Part shown: piece by piece, positions 34,503-42,830 of the stretch | How positions within the stretch are numbered: position 1 is the stretch's first letter | Layout: each line of letters starts with the position of its first letter | NCBI RefSeq assembly: GCF_014646355.1 | Contig: NZ_BMNH01000003.1 | Span: forward strand, 62,001-126,000 | DNA length: 64,000 nt | Direction: 5' to 3' | Source of the DNA: Nonomuraea cavernae | GTDB lineage: Bacteria > Actinomycetota > Actinomycetes > Streptosporangiales > Streptosporangiaceae | The notes under the pieces: generated by a model | Told to the model about the DNA's origin: nothing | Seen by the model: the letters and a program-made list of their open reading frames with translations, nothing else | Databases searched by the model: none | Position numbers and translations under genes: made by a program

Positions 34503-35414
34503 TCATCGCACGCCGGCGGCCCGACCCAACGGCTTGGTGGTGGTGCCGGTGGCCTGGCGGTAGGCGCCCGGCGTGAGGCCGAAGTAGCGGGTGAACCAGC
34601 GGGTCAGGTGGCTCTGGTCGGCGAACCCGGTGCGCGCCGCGACCTCGCCGAGCGGCAGGCCGTCCGCGATCAGGCGTTTGGCCGCGCGTAGCCGCAGCTG
34701 GCGCTGGTAGTCGCTGGGGGCCATGCCGTACGCGGTGCGGAAGGCCCGGTAGACCGTGAAGCGGCTGGCGCCCGTGGCCTCGACCAGGTCGTCGACGGTC
34801 AGGTCGTCCAGGTGGCGCTCGTGCAGGAGTTGGCGGGTCCGCCGGGCGACGCGGGCCGAGCCGGGGAGCCCTGCCGGCGGGACGACCGGGGCGGTGGCGG
34901 CTCGCCGTACCATCGCGGAGACCGTGGCGGCGAGCTGCTCGTCGCGGCGCAGCGCCGGGACGGCGACCGGCCGGACAGAGGGCGGGCCGTCGTCCGGAGC
35001 GCCGCCCGAGGGAGAGCCGCACAGGGCGGTGTGCAGGGCGCGCAGCGAGCGCGCGAGCGCCGGGTCGTCGAGCACCGGGGCGGCGAAGAGCGGCAGGCCC
35101 GCGCGCCGGGCGGTGAGGTCGGCGAGCAGGTCCGACACCAGGTCGGTGCGGAGGTGGACCATCCGGTAGGTGAAGCCCGTGGCGGTCGCGGAGTGCCCGT
35201 CGTGCGGGTCGTCGGGGTTGAACGCCATCACCATGCCGGCCGCGCTGGTGTGGGCCGAGCCGCGGCAGGTGAACGCCTGGGCCCCCTCCTCCGTCACGCC
35301 GAAGGAGTAGGTCTCGTGGCTGTGGCGATGGTAGACGTGCCGCTCGAAGTGGGCGTGCATGGCCTCGACGCGCTGGTCGGGGGAGCGCCAGTAGCGGGAC
35401 CAGTCATCCGTCAC
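34503..35414 (-). CDS. AraC-family transcriptional regulator
   Basis: The 303-residue protein has an N-terminal cupin-like sensor ('HVYHRHSHETYSFGVTEEGAQAFTCRG' and 'FNPDDPHDGHSA') and a C-terminal double helix-turn-helix: 'LTVDDLVEATGASRFTVYRAFRTAYGMAPSDYQRQLRLRAAKRLI' followed by 'LGEVAARTGFADQSHLTRWFTRYFGLTPGAYR'. GTG 35414 has no obvious Shine-Dalgarno. The upstream extension of the frame is antisense to the next genes. It may regulate the hydrolase or the divergent regulator/AHSA1 pair. Confidence 0.87.
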   Translation of the reverse strand: MTDDWSRYWRSPDQRVEAMHAHFERHVYHRHSHETYSFGVTEEGAQAFTCRGSAHTSAAGMVMAFNPDDPHDGHSATATGFTYRMVHLRTDLVSDLLADLTARRAGLPLFAAPVLDDPALARSLRALHTALCGSPSGGAPDDGPPSVRPVAVPALRRDEQLAATVSAMVRRAATAPVVPPAGLPGSARVARRTRQLLHERHLDDLTVDDLVEATGASRFTVYRAFRTAYGMAPSDYQRQLRLRAAKRLIADGLPLGEVAARTGFADQSHLTRWFTRYFGLTPGAYRQATGTTTKPLGRAAGVR

Positions 35415-35435
35415 CCTGTCATTGTGCCGCCCCCA

Positions 35436-35464
35436 TTGACAAAGCCTCATTTTACTTAAAGGAT
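35436..35464 (+). promoter_or_regulatory. Promoter of the ArsR-like/AHSA1 operon
   Basis: TTGACA (35436-35441) with a 17-bp AT-rich spacer to AAGGAT (35459-35464). The ATG at 35475 follows closely, giving a very short or no leader. Confidence 0.5.
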
Positions 35465-35474
35465 TGTTTTTGCG

Positions 35475-36032
35475 ATGAGAGACGTCCTGTATCTGGAAGA
35501 GATCGAGCAGGCCGAGGCCCTGCTCAAGCCGCAGCGCGTGGAAGTGCTGCGGCAGCTGGCCGAGCCGCGCACCTGCACCGAGGTGGCGCAGCAGCTCGGG
35601 CAGACTCCGCAGCGGGTCTACTACCACGTCAAGCGCCTGGTCGACGCGGGGCTGGTCGACCTCGTGTCCGAACGCAAGGTGCGCGGCATCCTCGAAGGCA
35701 TCTACCAGGCCGCGGCCCGCTCCTACTGGCTGTCGCCGCGCCTGGTGGGCCGGATCGGGCTGCGCAAGGCGCGCGACGAGCTGAGCCTGGGCTACCTGCT
35801 GGACCTGATGGAGGAGGTCCAGGCCGACATCGCCGCGCTCGACCGCACCGCCCCCGAGCTGCCCTCCATCGGGCTGTCCGGGGAGATCCACGTCCTGGCG
35901 GAGCACCGCCAGGAGTTCCTCAACGACCTGCACACCATGCTGCAGGACCTGTTCACCCGGTACGGCGGAGCCGAGGGAGACGCCTTCAAGCTCGCCGTCG
36001 CCTGCTACCCCAAGGGAGAAGCGCATGACTGA
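35475..36032 (+). CDS. ArsR-like HTH regulator of the AHSA1 gene
   Basis: The 185-residue protein has an N-terminal winged helix ('LKPQRVEVLRQLAEPRTCTEVAQQLGQTPQRVYYHVKRLVDAGLVDLVSE', about 16-65) and a C-terminal domain of unknown ligand. It overlaps the AHSA1-domain gene by 8 bases. Such ArsR-plus-SRPBCC pairs are common in actinomycetes; the regulator probably senses what the SRPBCC protein binds. Transcribed divergently from the AraC gene. Confidence 0.82.
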   Translation: MRDVLYLEEIEQAEALLKPQRVEVLRQLAEPRTCTEVAQQLGQTPQRVYYHVKRLVDAGLVDLVSERKVRGILEGIYQAAARSYWLSPRLVGRIGLRKARDELSLGYLLDLMEEVQADIAALDRTAPELPSIGLSGEIHVLAEHRQEFLNDLHTMLQDLFTRYGGAEGDAFKLAVACYPKGEAHD

Positions 36033-36861
36033 GCCGACGATCATCCGTGCCCGCATCCACGCGCCGGTCAAGGAGGTGCGCCACGCGCTGACCGACCCCG
36101 CGGCCATGCGGATCTGGCTGGCCGAGAAGGCCGAGGTCGAGCTGCCGGGCCGTTACGAGTTCTGGGGCCGCCACACCCCCGAGGGCGACGCGCCGCACCA
36201 GCGGCTGCTGCACGCCGACGACCGTACGGTGCGCTTCGCCTGGACGCTCGACGGGGTGGAGGCCACCACCGAGTTCGCCGTCGAGGAGGACGGGCCGTCG
36301 GCGACGATCGTCTCGGTGTCGCAGAGCGACTACGACCACCAGGAGGCCCTGGCGGGCACGAGCATCCGCGGCGTCCTGCAGACCTTCTGGTACCTGACGC
36401 TGGCCAACCTGCTCGAGCACTTGGAAGGCCGCGAGCTCACGCCGAAGATCGACTTCACCGGTAAGACGGGCCTGCGGGCGGACGTCCTGATCGACGCGAC
36501 GCCGGACAAGGTGTTCGACTCGCTGATCGACTCGGAGTCGGTCACCCGCTGGTTCGGCTTCCCCATCGCGATCGAGCCGCACGTCGGCGGGCGCTACGCC
36601 ATGGGCGGGTTCGACAACCCCGACCCGGCGAAGATCCTGGAGCTGGAGCCCGGCCGTAAGCTCTCGGTCGACTGGGGCGACTCCGGGGTCGGCACCTGGG
36701 AGCTGGAGGGGTCCGGCGGCAAGACCCGGCTCACGCTGATGCAGAGCGGTTTCGACGGGGCGCAGCCTCCCTTCGCCGCCTGGGGCGGCATCCTGTCCGG
36801 GCTGGCCGAGCTGCGCCGCTTCCACGAGGTACCCGACTGGACGCCCATCTGGCTGCAGTAG
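36025..36861 (+). CDS. SRPBCC/AHSA1-domain protein, two START-like domains
   Basis: The 278-residue protein has two successive AHSA1 modules: one from 'IIRARIHAPVKEVRHALTDPAAMRIWLAE' and one from 'GLRADVLIDATPDKVFDSLIDSESVTRWFGFPIAIEPHVGGRYAMGG' (about residue 152). Each forms a hydrophobic pocket. Members bind lipids or act as Hsp90-like co-chaperones; function here is unknown. It is coupled to the upstream regulator. Confidence 0.82.
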   Translation: MTEPTIIRARIHAPVKEVRHALTDPAAMRIWLAEKAEVELPGRYEFWGRHTPEGDAPHQRLLHADDRTVRFAWTLDGVEATTEFAVEEDGPSATIVSVSQSDYDHQEALAGTSIRGVLQTFWYLTLANLLEHLEGRELTPKIDFTGKTGLRADVLIDATPDKVFDSLIDSESVTRWFGFPIAIEPHVGGRYAMGGFDNPDPAKILELEPGRKLSVDWGDSGVGTWELEGSGGKTRLTLMQSGFDGAQPPFAAWGGILSGLAELRRFHEVPDWTPIWLQ

Positions 36862-36911
36862 GCGCACCAGCGTTCAAGACCCGGCGGAGGCGGAGACGGG
36901 AGGCTGGCCGC

Positions 36912-37322
36912 ATGCGTTTCGACACGAAGATCGGCATCGTGGTCCGCGCGGACCTGGCCGTCTGGCAGCGGCTCAACGTCACCGCCTTCCTGGCCAGCGC
37001 CGTGGCCGGCGGGGTGCCCGAGACCATCGGCGAGCCCTACGCCGACGCCTCCGGCAACGGCTACCTGCCGATGTTCCGCCAGCCGGTGCTCGTCTACGCG
37101 GCCGACGCCGAGGCGCTCGGCCGCGTCCGCGAGAAGGCGATGGCCAGGGGGTTCGACGTGGCGGTCTACATCGACGAGATGTTCAAGACGGGCCACGACG
37201 AGGACAACCGGGCCGCGGTGCGCGCGGTCGAGGCGGCGGACCTGTCGCTCGCCGGGCTGGCCGTGCACGGGCCCAGGAACGCGGTCGACAAGGTGCTCAA
37301 GGGGCTGGCGCTGCATCCTTGA
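36912..37322 (+). CDS. DUF2000 family protein
   Basis: The 136-residue protein starts 'MRFDTKIGIVVRADLAVWQRLNVTAFLASAV' and contains 'MFRQPVLVYAADAEALGRVREKA', the DUF2000 pattern. Related structures resemble peptidyl-tRNA hydrolase 2, but the role is unproven. No signal or membrane segment. It follows the AHSA1 gene by 50 bp and may be co-transcribed. Confidence 0.75.
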   Translation: MRFDTKIGIVVRADLAVWQRLNVTAFLASAVAGGVPETIGEPYADASGNGYLPMFRQPVLVYAADAEALGRVREKAMARGFDVAVYIDEMFKTGHDEDNRAAVRAVEAADLSLAGLAVHGPRNAVDKVLKGLALHP

Positions 37323-37353
37323 CGCCTACGGCTCCTGGGGAACGCTGGATGGC

Positions 37354-37548
37354 GTGCCGCGTAGAAAACCGTTGCCCTCGCCCGTAGTCGTACTGATCGC
37401 CATCCTCGCACTCGGCGTGACGATCTGGACTGGAGCCACGGTCGCTGGCCCTGCGCTTGGTTGGCAGGCGCTCGCCGCTCTTGTGCTTGTCGTCCTGGCC
37501 TGTGGACTCGGGACCTCCATCCTTATCCGCGTTCGAAAGCGCCAATGA
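37354..37548 (+). CDS. Small two-TM membrane protein
   Basis: A 64-residue protein starts with GTG, has a basic N-terminus (MPRRKP), two hydrophobic helices (about 11-30 and 37-57) and a basic end (RVRKRQ). The positive charges at both ends place the termini in the cytoplasm. The RBS is weak. No family recognised. Confidence 0.5.
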   Translation: MPRRKPLPSPVVVLIAILALGVTIWTGATVAGPALGWQALAALVLVVLACGLGTSILIRVRKRQ

Positions 37549-37676
37549 GCTCAGTCCTTGCCATGCTGGTCGCAGGGCAAGGACTGAGCTCAGGTAAGTG
37601 TTCTGGCCCGGCAAGGTGGCCGCCCGGAGGACCCGCTGTCCCGCCACCTGAGCCCCGTCGCAGCGACCCGGTCGGC

Positions 37677-38114
37677 TCAAGCCCGCGGGATGGGTAGTTC
37701 GCGAAGCGGATCGCCACCGTCGATGAAAAGCCGGGCCTCCGCCGTGGTCGCCGCGGCGATGCGCCGGAGCACCCGCCGGCCATCCTCGGGATGTCGCCCG
37801 TCGAGGGCTCCGACCCGAACGGCGAACACGATGTCGTACGGCTCTTCGTGAGGCCGCAGGACGAAGTCTTCGCCCGCGCTCTGACGGACGCTCATGCGGC
37901 CGGACGTGATCTCGTCCGTCGCGGCGGCGGCGGCGGCCTGGGCGATGGCGGTGGCGGATCTGTCGATGGCCAGGATGTGGCCGGTGGTGAGCAGGGCTGC
38001 GACCGCTCGTGCGGCCGCCCCGGGGCCGCACCCGATTTCGAGGACACGTGAGTGCGGCTGAAGGGGAAGCGCGTGCACGATCGCGGCGAGGCGGGGTGAC
38101 AGACGTGGCGGCAT
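37677..38114 (-). CDS. Small class I SAM methyltransferase
   Basis: The 145-residue methyltransferase shows motif I 'VLEIGCGPGAAARAVAALL', 'ILAIDRS' and 'YDIVFAVRVGALDGRHPEDGRRVLRRI'. It is shorter than usual class I enzymes (about 200) and lacks a substantial C-terminal substrate region, but similar short SAM proteins occur in actinomycetes. Read divergently from the PadR gene. Confidence 0.75.
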   Translation of the reverse strand: MPPRLSPRLAAIVHALPLQPHSRVLEIGCGPGAAARAVAALLTTGHILAIDRSATAIAQAAAAAATDEITSGRMSVRQSAGEDFVLRPHEEPYDIVFAVRVGALDGRHPEDGRRVLRRIAAATTAEARLFIDGGDPLRELPIPRA

Positions 38115-38233
38115 GAGCGGAAGACTAGATGACGGCCGGCCTGTGCGAGCTTCTCGAGCCTGGGCGCGGCTGAGGCGTTCCGCGTCCGCGGCGGGTGTTG
38201 TCGATCAGGCATCTGATAGAAAGATCATCGGTA

Positions 38234-38239
38234 TATAGT
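38234..38239 (+). promoter_or_regulatory. -10 box of the PadR gene, leaderless start
   Basis: TATAGT lies 6 bases before the ATG at 38246 in an AT-rich dyad-like stretch (TATATAGTGATCGA), a position fitting PadR autorepression. No -35 is evident. Confidence 0.4.
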
Positions 38240-38245
38240 GATCGA

Positions 38246-38578
38246 ATGAGATCGATGCAGGAGCCCACTTTTCTGATCCTCACCGCGCTCGCCGCCGGCC
38301 CTCAACATGGGTATGGCCTCATCGCCGACGTCGAACAGATCTCCGAGGGCCGGGTACGGTTGCGCGCCGGCACCCTCTACGCCGCCTTCGACCGCCTGCG
38401 GGAGGAGGGCCTCATCACCGAGGACCGTGAGGAGATCGTGGACGGCAGGGTCCGGCGCTACTACAAGCTGACCGATGACGGGGCGACCCGGCTGGCGGCG
38501 GAGGCCGAGCGGATGCGCCGTCACGCGCGAGCGGCTTCCACGCGGCTGCGTGCCGCCGGCCTCGGAGGAACGGCGTGA
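38246..38578 (+). CDS. PadR-family transcriptional regulator
   Basis: The 110-residue PadR winged helix shows 'FLILTALAAGPQHGYGLIADVEQISEGRVRLRAGTLYAAFDRLREEGLI' and a short C-terminal dimerisation helix. ATG 38246 is chosen because it lies directly after the -10 box; ATG 38255 is the alternative. It overlaps the membrane protein gene by 4 bases (GTGA), so it is its likely partner. Confidence 0.87.
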   Translation: MRSMQEPTFLILTALAAGPQHGYGLIADVEQISEGRVRLRAGTLYAAFDRLREEGLITEDREEIVDGRVRRYYKLTDDGATRLAAEAERMRRHARAASTRLRAAGLGGTA

Positions 38579-39543
38579 CCTCCCTCGAAACCCGATACCG
38601 GCGGCTCCTGGCCTGCTATCCCCGTGATCATCGCACCCGGCACGAGGAAGAGATGATCGGCGTACTGCTGGCCGGATCACGGCCCGGACAGAGCCGCCCG
38701 CACATCGCCGACACGGCCGATCTGCTGGCAGGCGCGGTTCGCGTGCACTGCCGGCGGGCCTTCGGCACGGTGTCGGCGCCCGCCTGGCGGGACGCCGTGG
38801 CCGCGGGCATGGCGCTGTGGCCTCTTCTCATCCTGACCGACACGCTGGCCCGTCAGGTCCTGTCGCTGGCACCGAGCATCGGGCCTGGCCTGGTTCGCCA
38901 CTGGACGCAAGAACCGTGGTCGCTGCTGTACTGGGCTCGACCGATCATCGTCTTCGCCCTGCCGGTGCTCGCGGTGGCGCTCCGCCACCGGGGGATCGCC
39001 ACACTGGGTGCACTCGCTTTCCTGCTGTACCTGGGCGGATCGCCCTTTCCTCTGTCCCTGGCACTACCGAACGTCAGCCTTCCTCTCCTGGCGCAAGCGG
39101 TGGCGGTCGCCGTCGCCTTCACCCGTCCGGCCCGCGAGGGCCTGTCGCTCATCTCCCGGCGCGCACTCATGCTCTGGATGCCGTTAGCCCTGATCGGGCT
39201 GGCCGCCGGCAAGGTCGGCAGGCACGTGCTCGACATGGCCACCAACCATGAGATGGCACTCTGGAAACCTGTGCCGTGGCTCGTCATCATGGCGGCGGCA
39301 GCGGGATACGCGGCAGGGTCCGCAGTGGGACGGCGCGCGTCACTGCTGCTGTTTCTGCCCGTAGCGGCGCTGGGCGACCTCGGGAAACTCCCTTCCCTGC
39401 CCACCTCTGTCGCCCTTGCGCAGATCGGCTGCGTGCTCAGCGCCTTCGCCGTCGCGACGATGCTCGCGCGCCGGCAGGCCGGACGTGATCCTTTCTGCGC
39501 GCCTGATCCGGGCACGTGGCTCGAGCCGGATGCCCGCTCGTAG
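38575..39543 (+). CDS. Hypothetical membrane protein coupled to PadR
   Basis: The 322-residue protein has an N-terminal cytoplasmic part ('LETRYRRLLACYPRDHRTRHEEEMIGVLLAG', about 3-33) typical of PadR-linked membrane proteins, then seven or eight hydrophobic helices. Such pairs often respond to cell envelope or drug stress, but the function is unknown. GTG start coupled to PadR. Confidence 0.78.
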   Translation: MTSLETRYRRLLACYPRDHRTRHEEEMIGVLLAGSRPGQSRPHIADTADLLAGAVRVHCRRAFGTVSAPAWRDAVAAGMALWPLLILTDTLARQVLSLAPSIGPGLVRHWTQEPWSLLYWARPIIVFALPVLAVALRHRGIATLGALAFLLYLGGSPFPLSLALPNVSLPLLAQAVAVAVAFTRPAREGLSLISRRALMLWMPLALIGLAAGKVGRHVLDMATNHEMALWKPVPWLVIMAAAAGYAAGSAVGRRASLLLFLPVAALGDLGKLPSLPTSVALAQIGCVLSAFAVATMLARRQAGRDPFCAPDPGTWLEPDARS

Positions 39544-39830
39544 CCGGCCGCCTCGCCGAGACCGGCTGGGACATCGCGTTCACCTACTGGCGGCCCTACG
39601 CAGACCCTGCCGCCCCAGCGGCCGTCTTCGACTCCGTCGAGAGCGACCTCGGGCCCGTCAGGGCTCTGGTGATGTGCCACTGCGAACAGCGTGACCTGAA
39701 CCTCCTGACCACGACCGTGGACAGCTTCGACCAGCACTTCGCCGTCAACGCCCGGGCCCCGTGGCTACTCATCCGCGAGTACGGGCGGCGCTTCGCGGGG
39801 ACGCCCGACGATGCCGTCACGTGCCCGGCG
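39544..39830 (+). pseudogene. Degraded short-chain dehydrogenase fragment
   Basis: In-frame similarity starts just after the previous stop: 'RLAETGWDIAFTYWRPY', then 'ADPAAPAAVFDSVESDLGPVRALVMCHCEQ' and 'TVDSFDQHFAVNARAPWLLIREYGRRF'. This is the middle of an SDR. The Gly-rich N-terminus, a stretch of about 30-35 residues between the first two blocks, and the YxxxK half are missing. Its remaining 3' end runs into the convergent gene. Confidence 0.65.
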
Positions 39831-40866
39831 CGCTGTGCCGCACCGTCATGTGATGCCGGGTCAGCTCGCCGAGCAGGGGGCCGGGGTCGAGGAAGCGGTC
39901 GATATGCACCACGCCGTGCGGGGCGGTGTCGTCGAACACGGCCTTGACGATGTACGCCGTGATGACACCGGTGGCGTTGCAGGTCTCGCGGCCCGTGATC
40001 GTGCTCCATACCGCGTCGCCCGCTTCATCCGACGCCACGGCATGGACGACGAACCGATCGGATCCGAAGTGCAGCCGGGACAGAGCCGAGGCGGCGAGCG
40101 GCCCGGCACCCAGGTGGCGTACCAGGGAGAAGACCCGCGCGCGGCGCAGGGCGAACACGGCCGAGGTCACCAGCCGGGAGTCGAAGCAGATGCGGGTGGT
40201 CGCCCGCACCTTCAGGGACTCGGCGATCGTGAACTGGTCGGAGAAGGGGAACGGATGGACGATGCGCGTCCCGGCGTCCCCGAGTCGCACCCGCGCCGTT
40301 CTCGCCCGGTGCCGACCCCGGGCGGCCGGTTCGGCGAGATGACGCACGACCCAGTCCACTGAGTCGGCCCCGTGCTCGCCACCCAGGCCGAGCATCAGGC
40401 TGAGGTCCACGGCCCGTGCCGACGGGAGCCGATCCACGCAGTGCCGCGCCAGCAGGTTCGTCAAGCCGGGGGCGACGCCCACGCTCAGCACGGCGGTCGC
40501 GCCGTGCCGTGCCGCGAGCCCGTCGAGCGCGGCAATCGACTCCAGCACCGGCAGAGAGGCGCTCACATCGACGTAGTGCACGCCCCGCTCCAGGCAGGCG
40601 CGCGCCACCCGGGCGTTCGCACGTTCCACGCACATCACCACGACGGCCGCGTCCAGCAGCAGGCGATCCACGTCCGCCGGATCGTTCACGTCGGCGCGCA
40701 CCACCTGCACGGCACCGGTTCGCGCGAGGCCCGCCCCGCGTGTGGGATCGCGTCCGGCCACCACCACGCGGCCGGGGAACCACTGGCCCAGGGTTGACGC
40801 GGCCGCCCTGCCTACCGCGCCGTATCCGCCAAGGATGACGATGTTCGTCCCGTTCTCTGGAAGCAC
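39817..40866 (-). CDS. Saccharopine dehydrogenase-like NAD(P)-binding protein
   Basis: The roughly 349-residue protein has the Rossmann motif 'NIVILGGYGAVGRAAASTLGQWFPGRVVVAGRD', 'VVVMCVERANARVARACLERGVHYVDVSA' and 'GVAPGLTNLLARHCVDR', as in saccharopine-dehydrogenase-like and carboxynorspermidine-reductase-like proteins. GTG 40866 starts near the motif; an upstream ATG at 40917 adds a tail overlapping a LysR remnant. Substrate unknown. Confidence 0.78.
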   Translation of the reverse strand: MLPENGTNIVILGGYGAVGRAAASTLGQWFPGRVVVAGRDPTRGAGLARTGAVQVVRADVNDPADVDRLLLDAAVVVMCVERANARVARACLERGVHYVDVSASLPVLESIAALDGLAARHGATAVLSVGVAPGLTNLLARHCVDRLPSARAVDLSLMLGLGGEHGADSVDWVVRHLAEPAARGRHRARTARVRLGDAGTRIVHPFPFSDQFTIAESLKVRATTRICFDSRLVTSAVFALRRARVFSLVRHLGAGPLAASALSRLHFGSDRFVVHAVASDEAGDAVWSTITGRETCNATGVITAYIVKAVFDDTAPHGVVHIDRFLDPGPLLGELTRHHMTVRHSAPGT

Positions 40867-40887
40867 CCCATCAGCATCCGGAACGGA

Positions 40888-41060
40888 GTGCCATGGACAC
40901 AACTGAGACTTCGGCATCTCATGTATGAGTCACGCGCATGGCTCGCATCACCGTCTGAGCGCAAGCTCGGCCTGAGCCTGTTTCGGCGCGCGCCCCGCGG
41001 CGTACGGCCGACCGCCGCCGGACAGATGGCCGTGAGCCAGGCGCTGGGCTTGACCTGGAG
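40888..41060 (+). pseudogene. LysR-type regulator remnant
   Basis: The fragment 'LRHLMYESRAWLASPSERKLGLSLFRRAPRGVRPTAAGQ' matches the end of a LysR winged helix ('LExELGxxLFxRxxRGVxLTxAG'), but the recognition helix is partly lost and no effector domain follows. It was probably the divergent regulator of the neighbouring saccharopine-dehydrogenase-like gene. Confidence 0.6.
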
Positions 41061-41166
41061 CGCGCTCGAGCTTCTAGCGTCGATGGCATGCCCGAGACGG
41101 GACCGCACACGAATGCGGAGATCGCCCGGCTCACCTGCGGCAACCGGCGGCAGAGGAGAAAGTCAC

Positions 41167-42174
41167 GTGAAGATCGTGGAGCTTGGCCGTACCGGCGAGC
41201 AGATCAGTCAGCTCGCCCTGGGATGCATGATCATGGGTACCGTCACGCCGGAGGACGAGGCTGTCGCGATCCTGGACCGGTATGTCGAGGCCGGTGGCAA
41301 CGTTCTGGACACCGCCGACTGCTACGCCTGGTGGGAGGAGCGGGGCAGTTACGGCGGTCACAGCGAGGAGCTGATCGGCCGCTGGCTGGCCCGGACCGGA
41401 CGGCGCGAGGAGGTGTTCCTGACCACCAAGGGCAGCGCCGTTCCACGCGACCTGGATGCGGTCTGGCCCGGCGGCCGGCCGGACTGGGAGATCGCCTACA
41501 GGACGTTCGTCGGGGCCGGGGCGACGACCCTGCGCGAGGCGATCGACGGCAGCCTGCGCCGGCTCGGCACAGACCATGTCGACCTGTACTACGTGCACGT
41601 GGACGATCGGACCACGCCACTGGAGGAGACACTGGAGGCGCTCGCCGGCATCGTCCAGGCCGGCAAGGCCCGCTACATCGGATGGTCCAACGTGCGGACC
41701 TGGCGGATGGAGCGAATCCGCCAGTTGTGCGCCCAGCACGGCTGGCCGGCGCCGGTCGCGCTCCAACAGCAGCACTCCTACCTGCGGCGCCGGGCAGGGC
41801 ACCGGCACGTTTCCATCGTGGACGACGAGCAACTCGACTACCTGCGAGCACACGACGACCTGACCCTCGTCGCCTACTCTCCGATCCTCAAGGGCATCTA
41901 CGACGACCCGGAAAAGCGCCGGGGCCATGGGGCGATGGAGCCGTACCTGGGCCCGGACGCCGACGCCCGGCTCGCCGCGATCGTCGAAGTGGCCGCCGAG
42001 GTCGGCGTCACCCCGAACACGCTGGTCCTGGCGTGGCTGATGCACCAGAACTCGCCGGCGATCGTGCCGCTGATCGGCCCGCGTACTCTCCAGCAGTTCG
42101 AGGCGGCCTTGCCCGCACTCGACGTCAAGCTCACCGACGAGCAATTCACCCGCCTCGACACCGCCGGCGCCTGA
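41167..42174 (+). CDS. Aldo/keto reductase
   Basis: The 335-residue (beta/alpha)8 reductase shows 'VELGRTGEQISQLALGCMIMG', 'GGNVLDTADCYAWWE' with catalytic Asp and Tyr, the catalytic Lys in 'VFLTTKGSA', 'VDLYYVHVDD' and 'KARYIGWSNV', and an NADP-binding C-terminus ('PLIGPRTLQQFEAAL'). GTG 41167 has GAGGAG 8 bases upstream. The sequence is of the YajO/AKR11 class. Its neighbours are fragments, so no pathway is evident. Confidence 0.87.
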   Translation: MKIVELGRTGEQISQLALGCMIMGTVTPEDEAVAILDRYVEAGGNVLDTADCYAWWEERGSYGGHSEELIGRWLARTGRREEVFLTTKGSAVPRDLDAVWPGGRPDWEIAYRTFVGAGATTLREAIDGSLRRLGTDHVDLYYVHVDDRTTPLEETLEALAGIVQAGKARYIGWSNVRTWRMERIRQLCAQHGWPAPVALQQQHSYLRRRAGHRHVSIVDDEQLDYLRAHDDLTLVAYSPILKGIYDDPEKRRGHGAMEPYLGPDADARLAAIVEVAAEVGVTPNTLVLAWLMHQNSPAIVPLIGPRTLQQFEAALPALDVKLTDEQFTRLDTAGA

Positions 42175-42827
42175 TCAGGGACCAGCCGCCGAACGAACCC
42201 AACTGCCGGATCTGCCACCAGGCGTTGCGGAGTGGCGAGCTCACCTGCTCCAACAGGCTCTGCAGCGACCCGCAGCGTGCTTTCGAGTGGACGGCCGTCG
42301 TCGGGGTCAAGGCCGGCACCCTGGAGCAGGGGGTTCTCCGACTGAAGCGCGGGGCATACGGGTGGGGGATGATCTTCGCGCGGATCATCTTGGGTCACCT
42401 CTACACCCACCCCGAGCTCGTCGACGAGGTGGACGCCATCATCCCGATGCCCGCCTATCTTGGGCCACAACAGGCACGCAAAGGCAATGATCACACTGGG
42501 TACGTCATCGAACGGGCGATCCTCGAAGACGATGAGGATCTCCCGTTCGTGCTGGATCCGCCGCTCATCGAGAAGACGCGAGCCACTCCCCGCATGCGAG
42601 ACACGACCTCGCTTATTGAGCGTCAGATCGCGGCGCATGAGCTGTACGCCGCGCTACATGTGCCGGACCCGGCTCGCGTGCGAGGCCGACGCGTCATGGT
42701 CTACGACGACGTCTTCACTGCTGGCAGTAGCCTCAACGCGGTGGCCATGCGGCTAAAGGCGAGCGGCCCGGGCGGGCCGACAGGCGATCACATCGGTGGG
42801 ATTGTCGGCGGCGAAGGATACGGTTGA
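42175..42827 (+). pseudogene. ComF-like phosphoribosyltransferase, damaged at both ends
   Basis: The frame has a zinc-finger-like start ('NCRICHQAL', 'CSNRLCSDPQRAFEW'), the family middle 'LRLKRGAYGWGMIFARIILGHLY' and the PRPP-binding loop 'RVMVYDDVFTAGSSLNAVAMRLKASG'. No ATG or GTG starts the frame after the AKR stop (the frame is open upstream, antisense-like within AKR). The C-terminal 'GVTLARQPW'-type end is replaced by 'GPGGPTGDHIGGIVGGEGYG'. Probably inactive. Confidence 0.6.
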
Positions 42828-42830
42828 TCA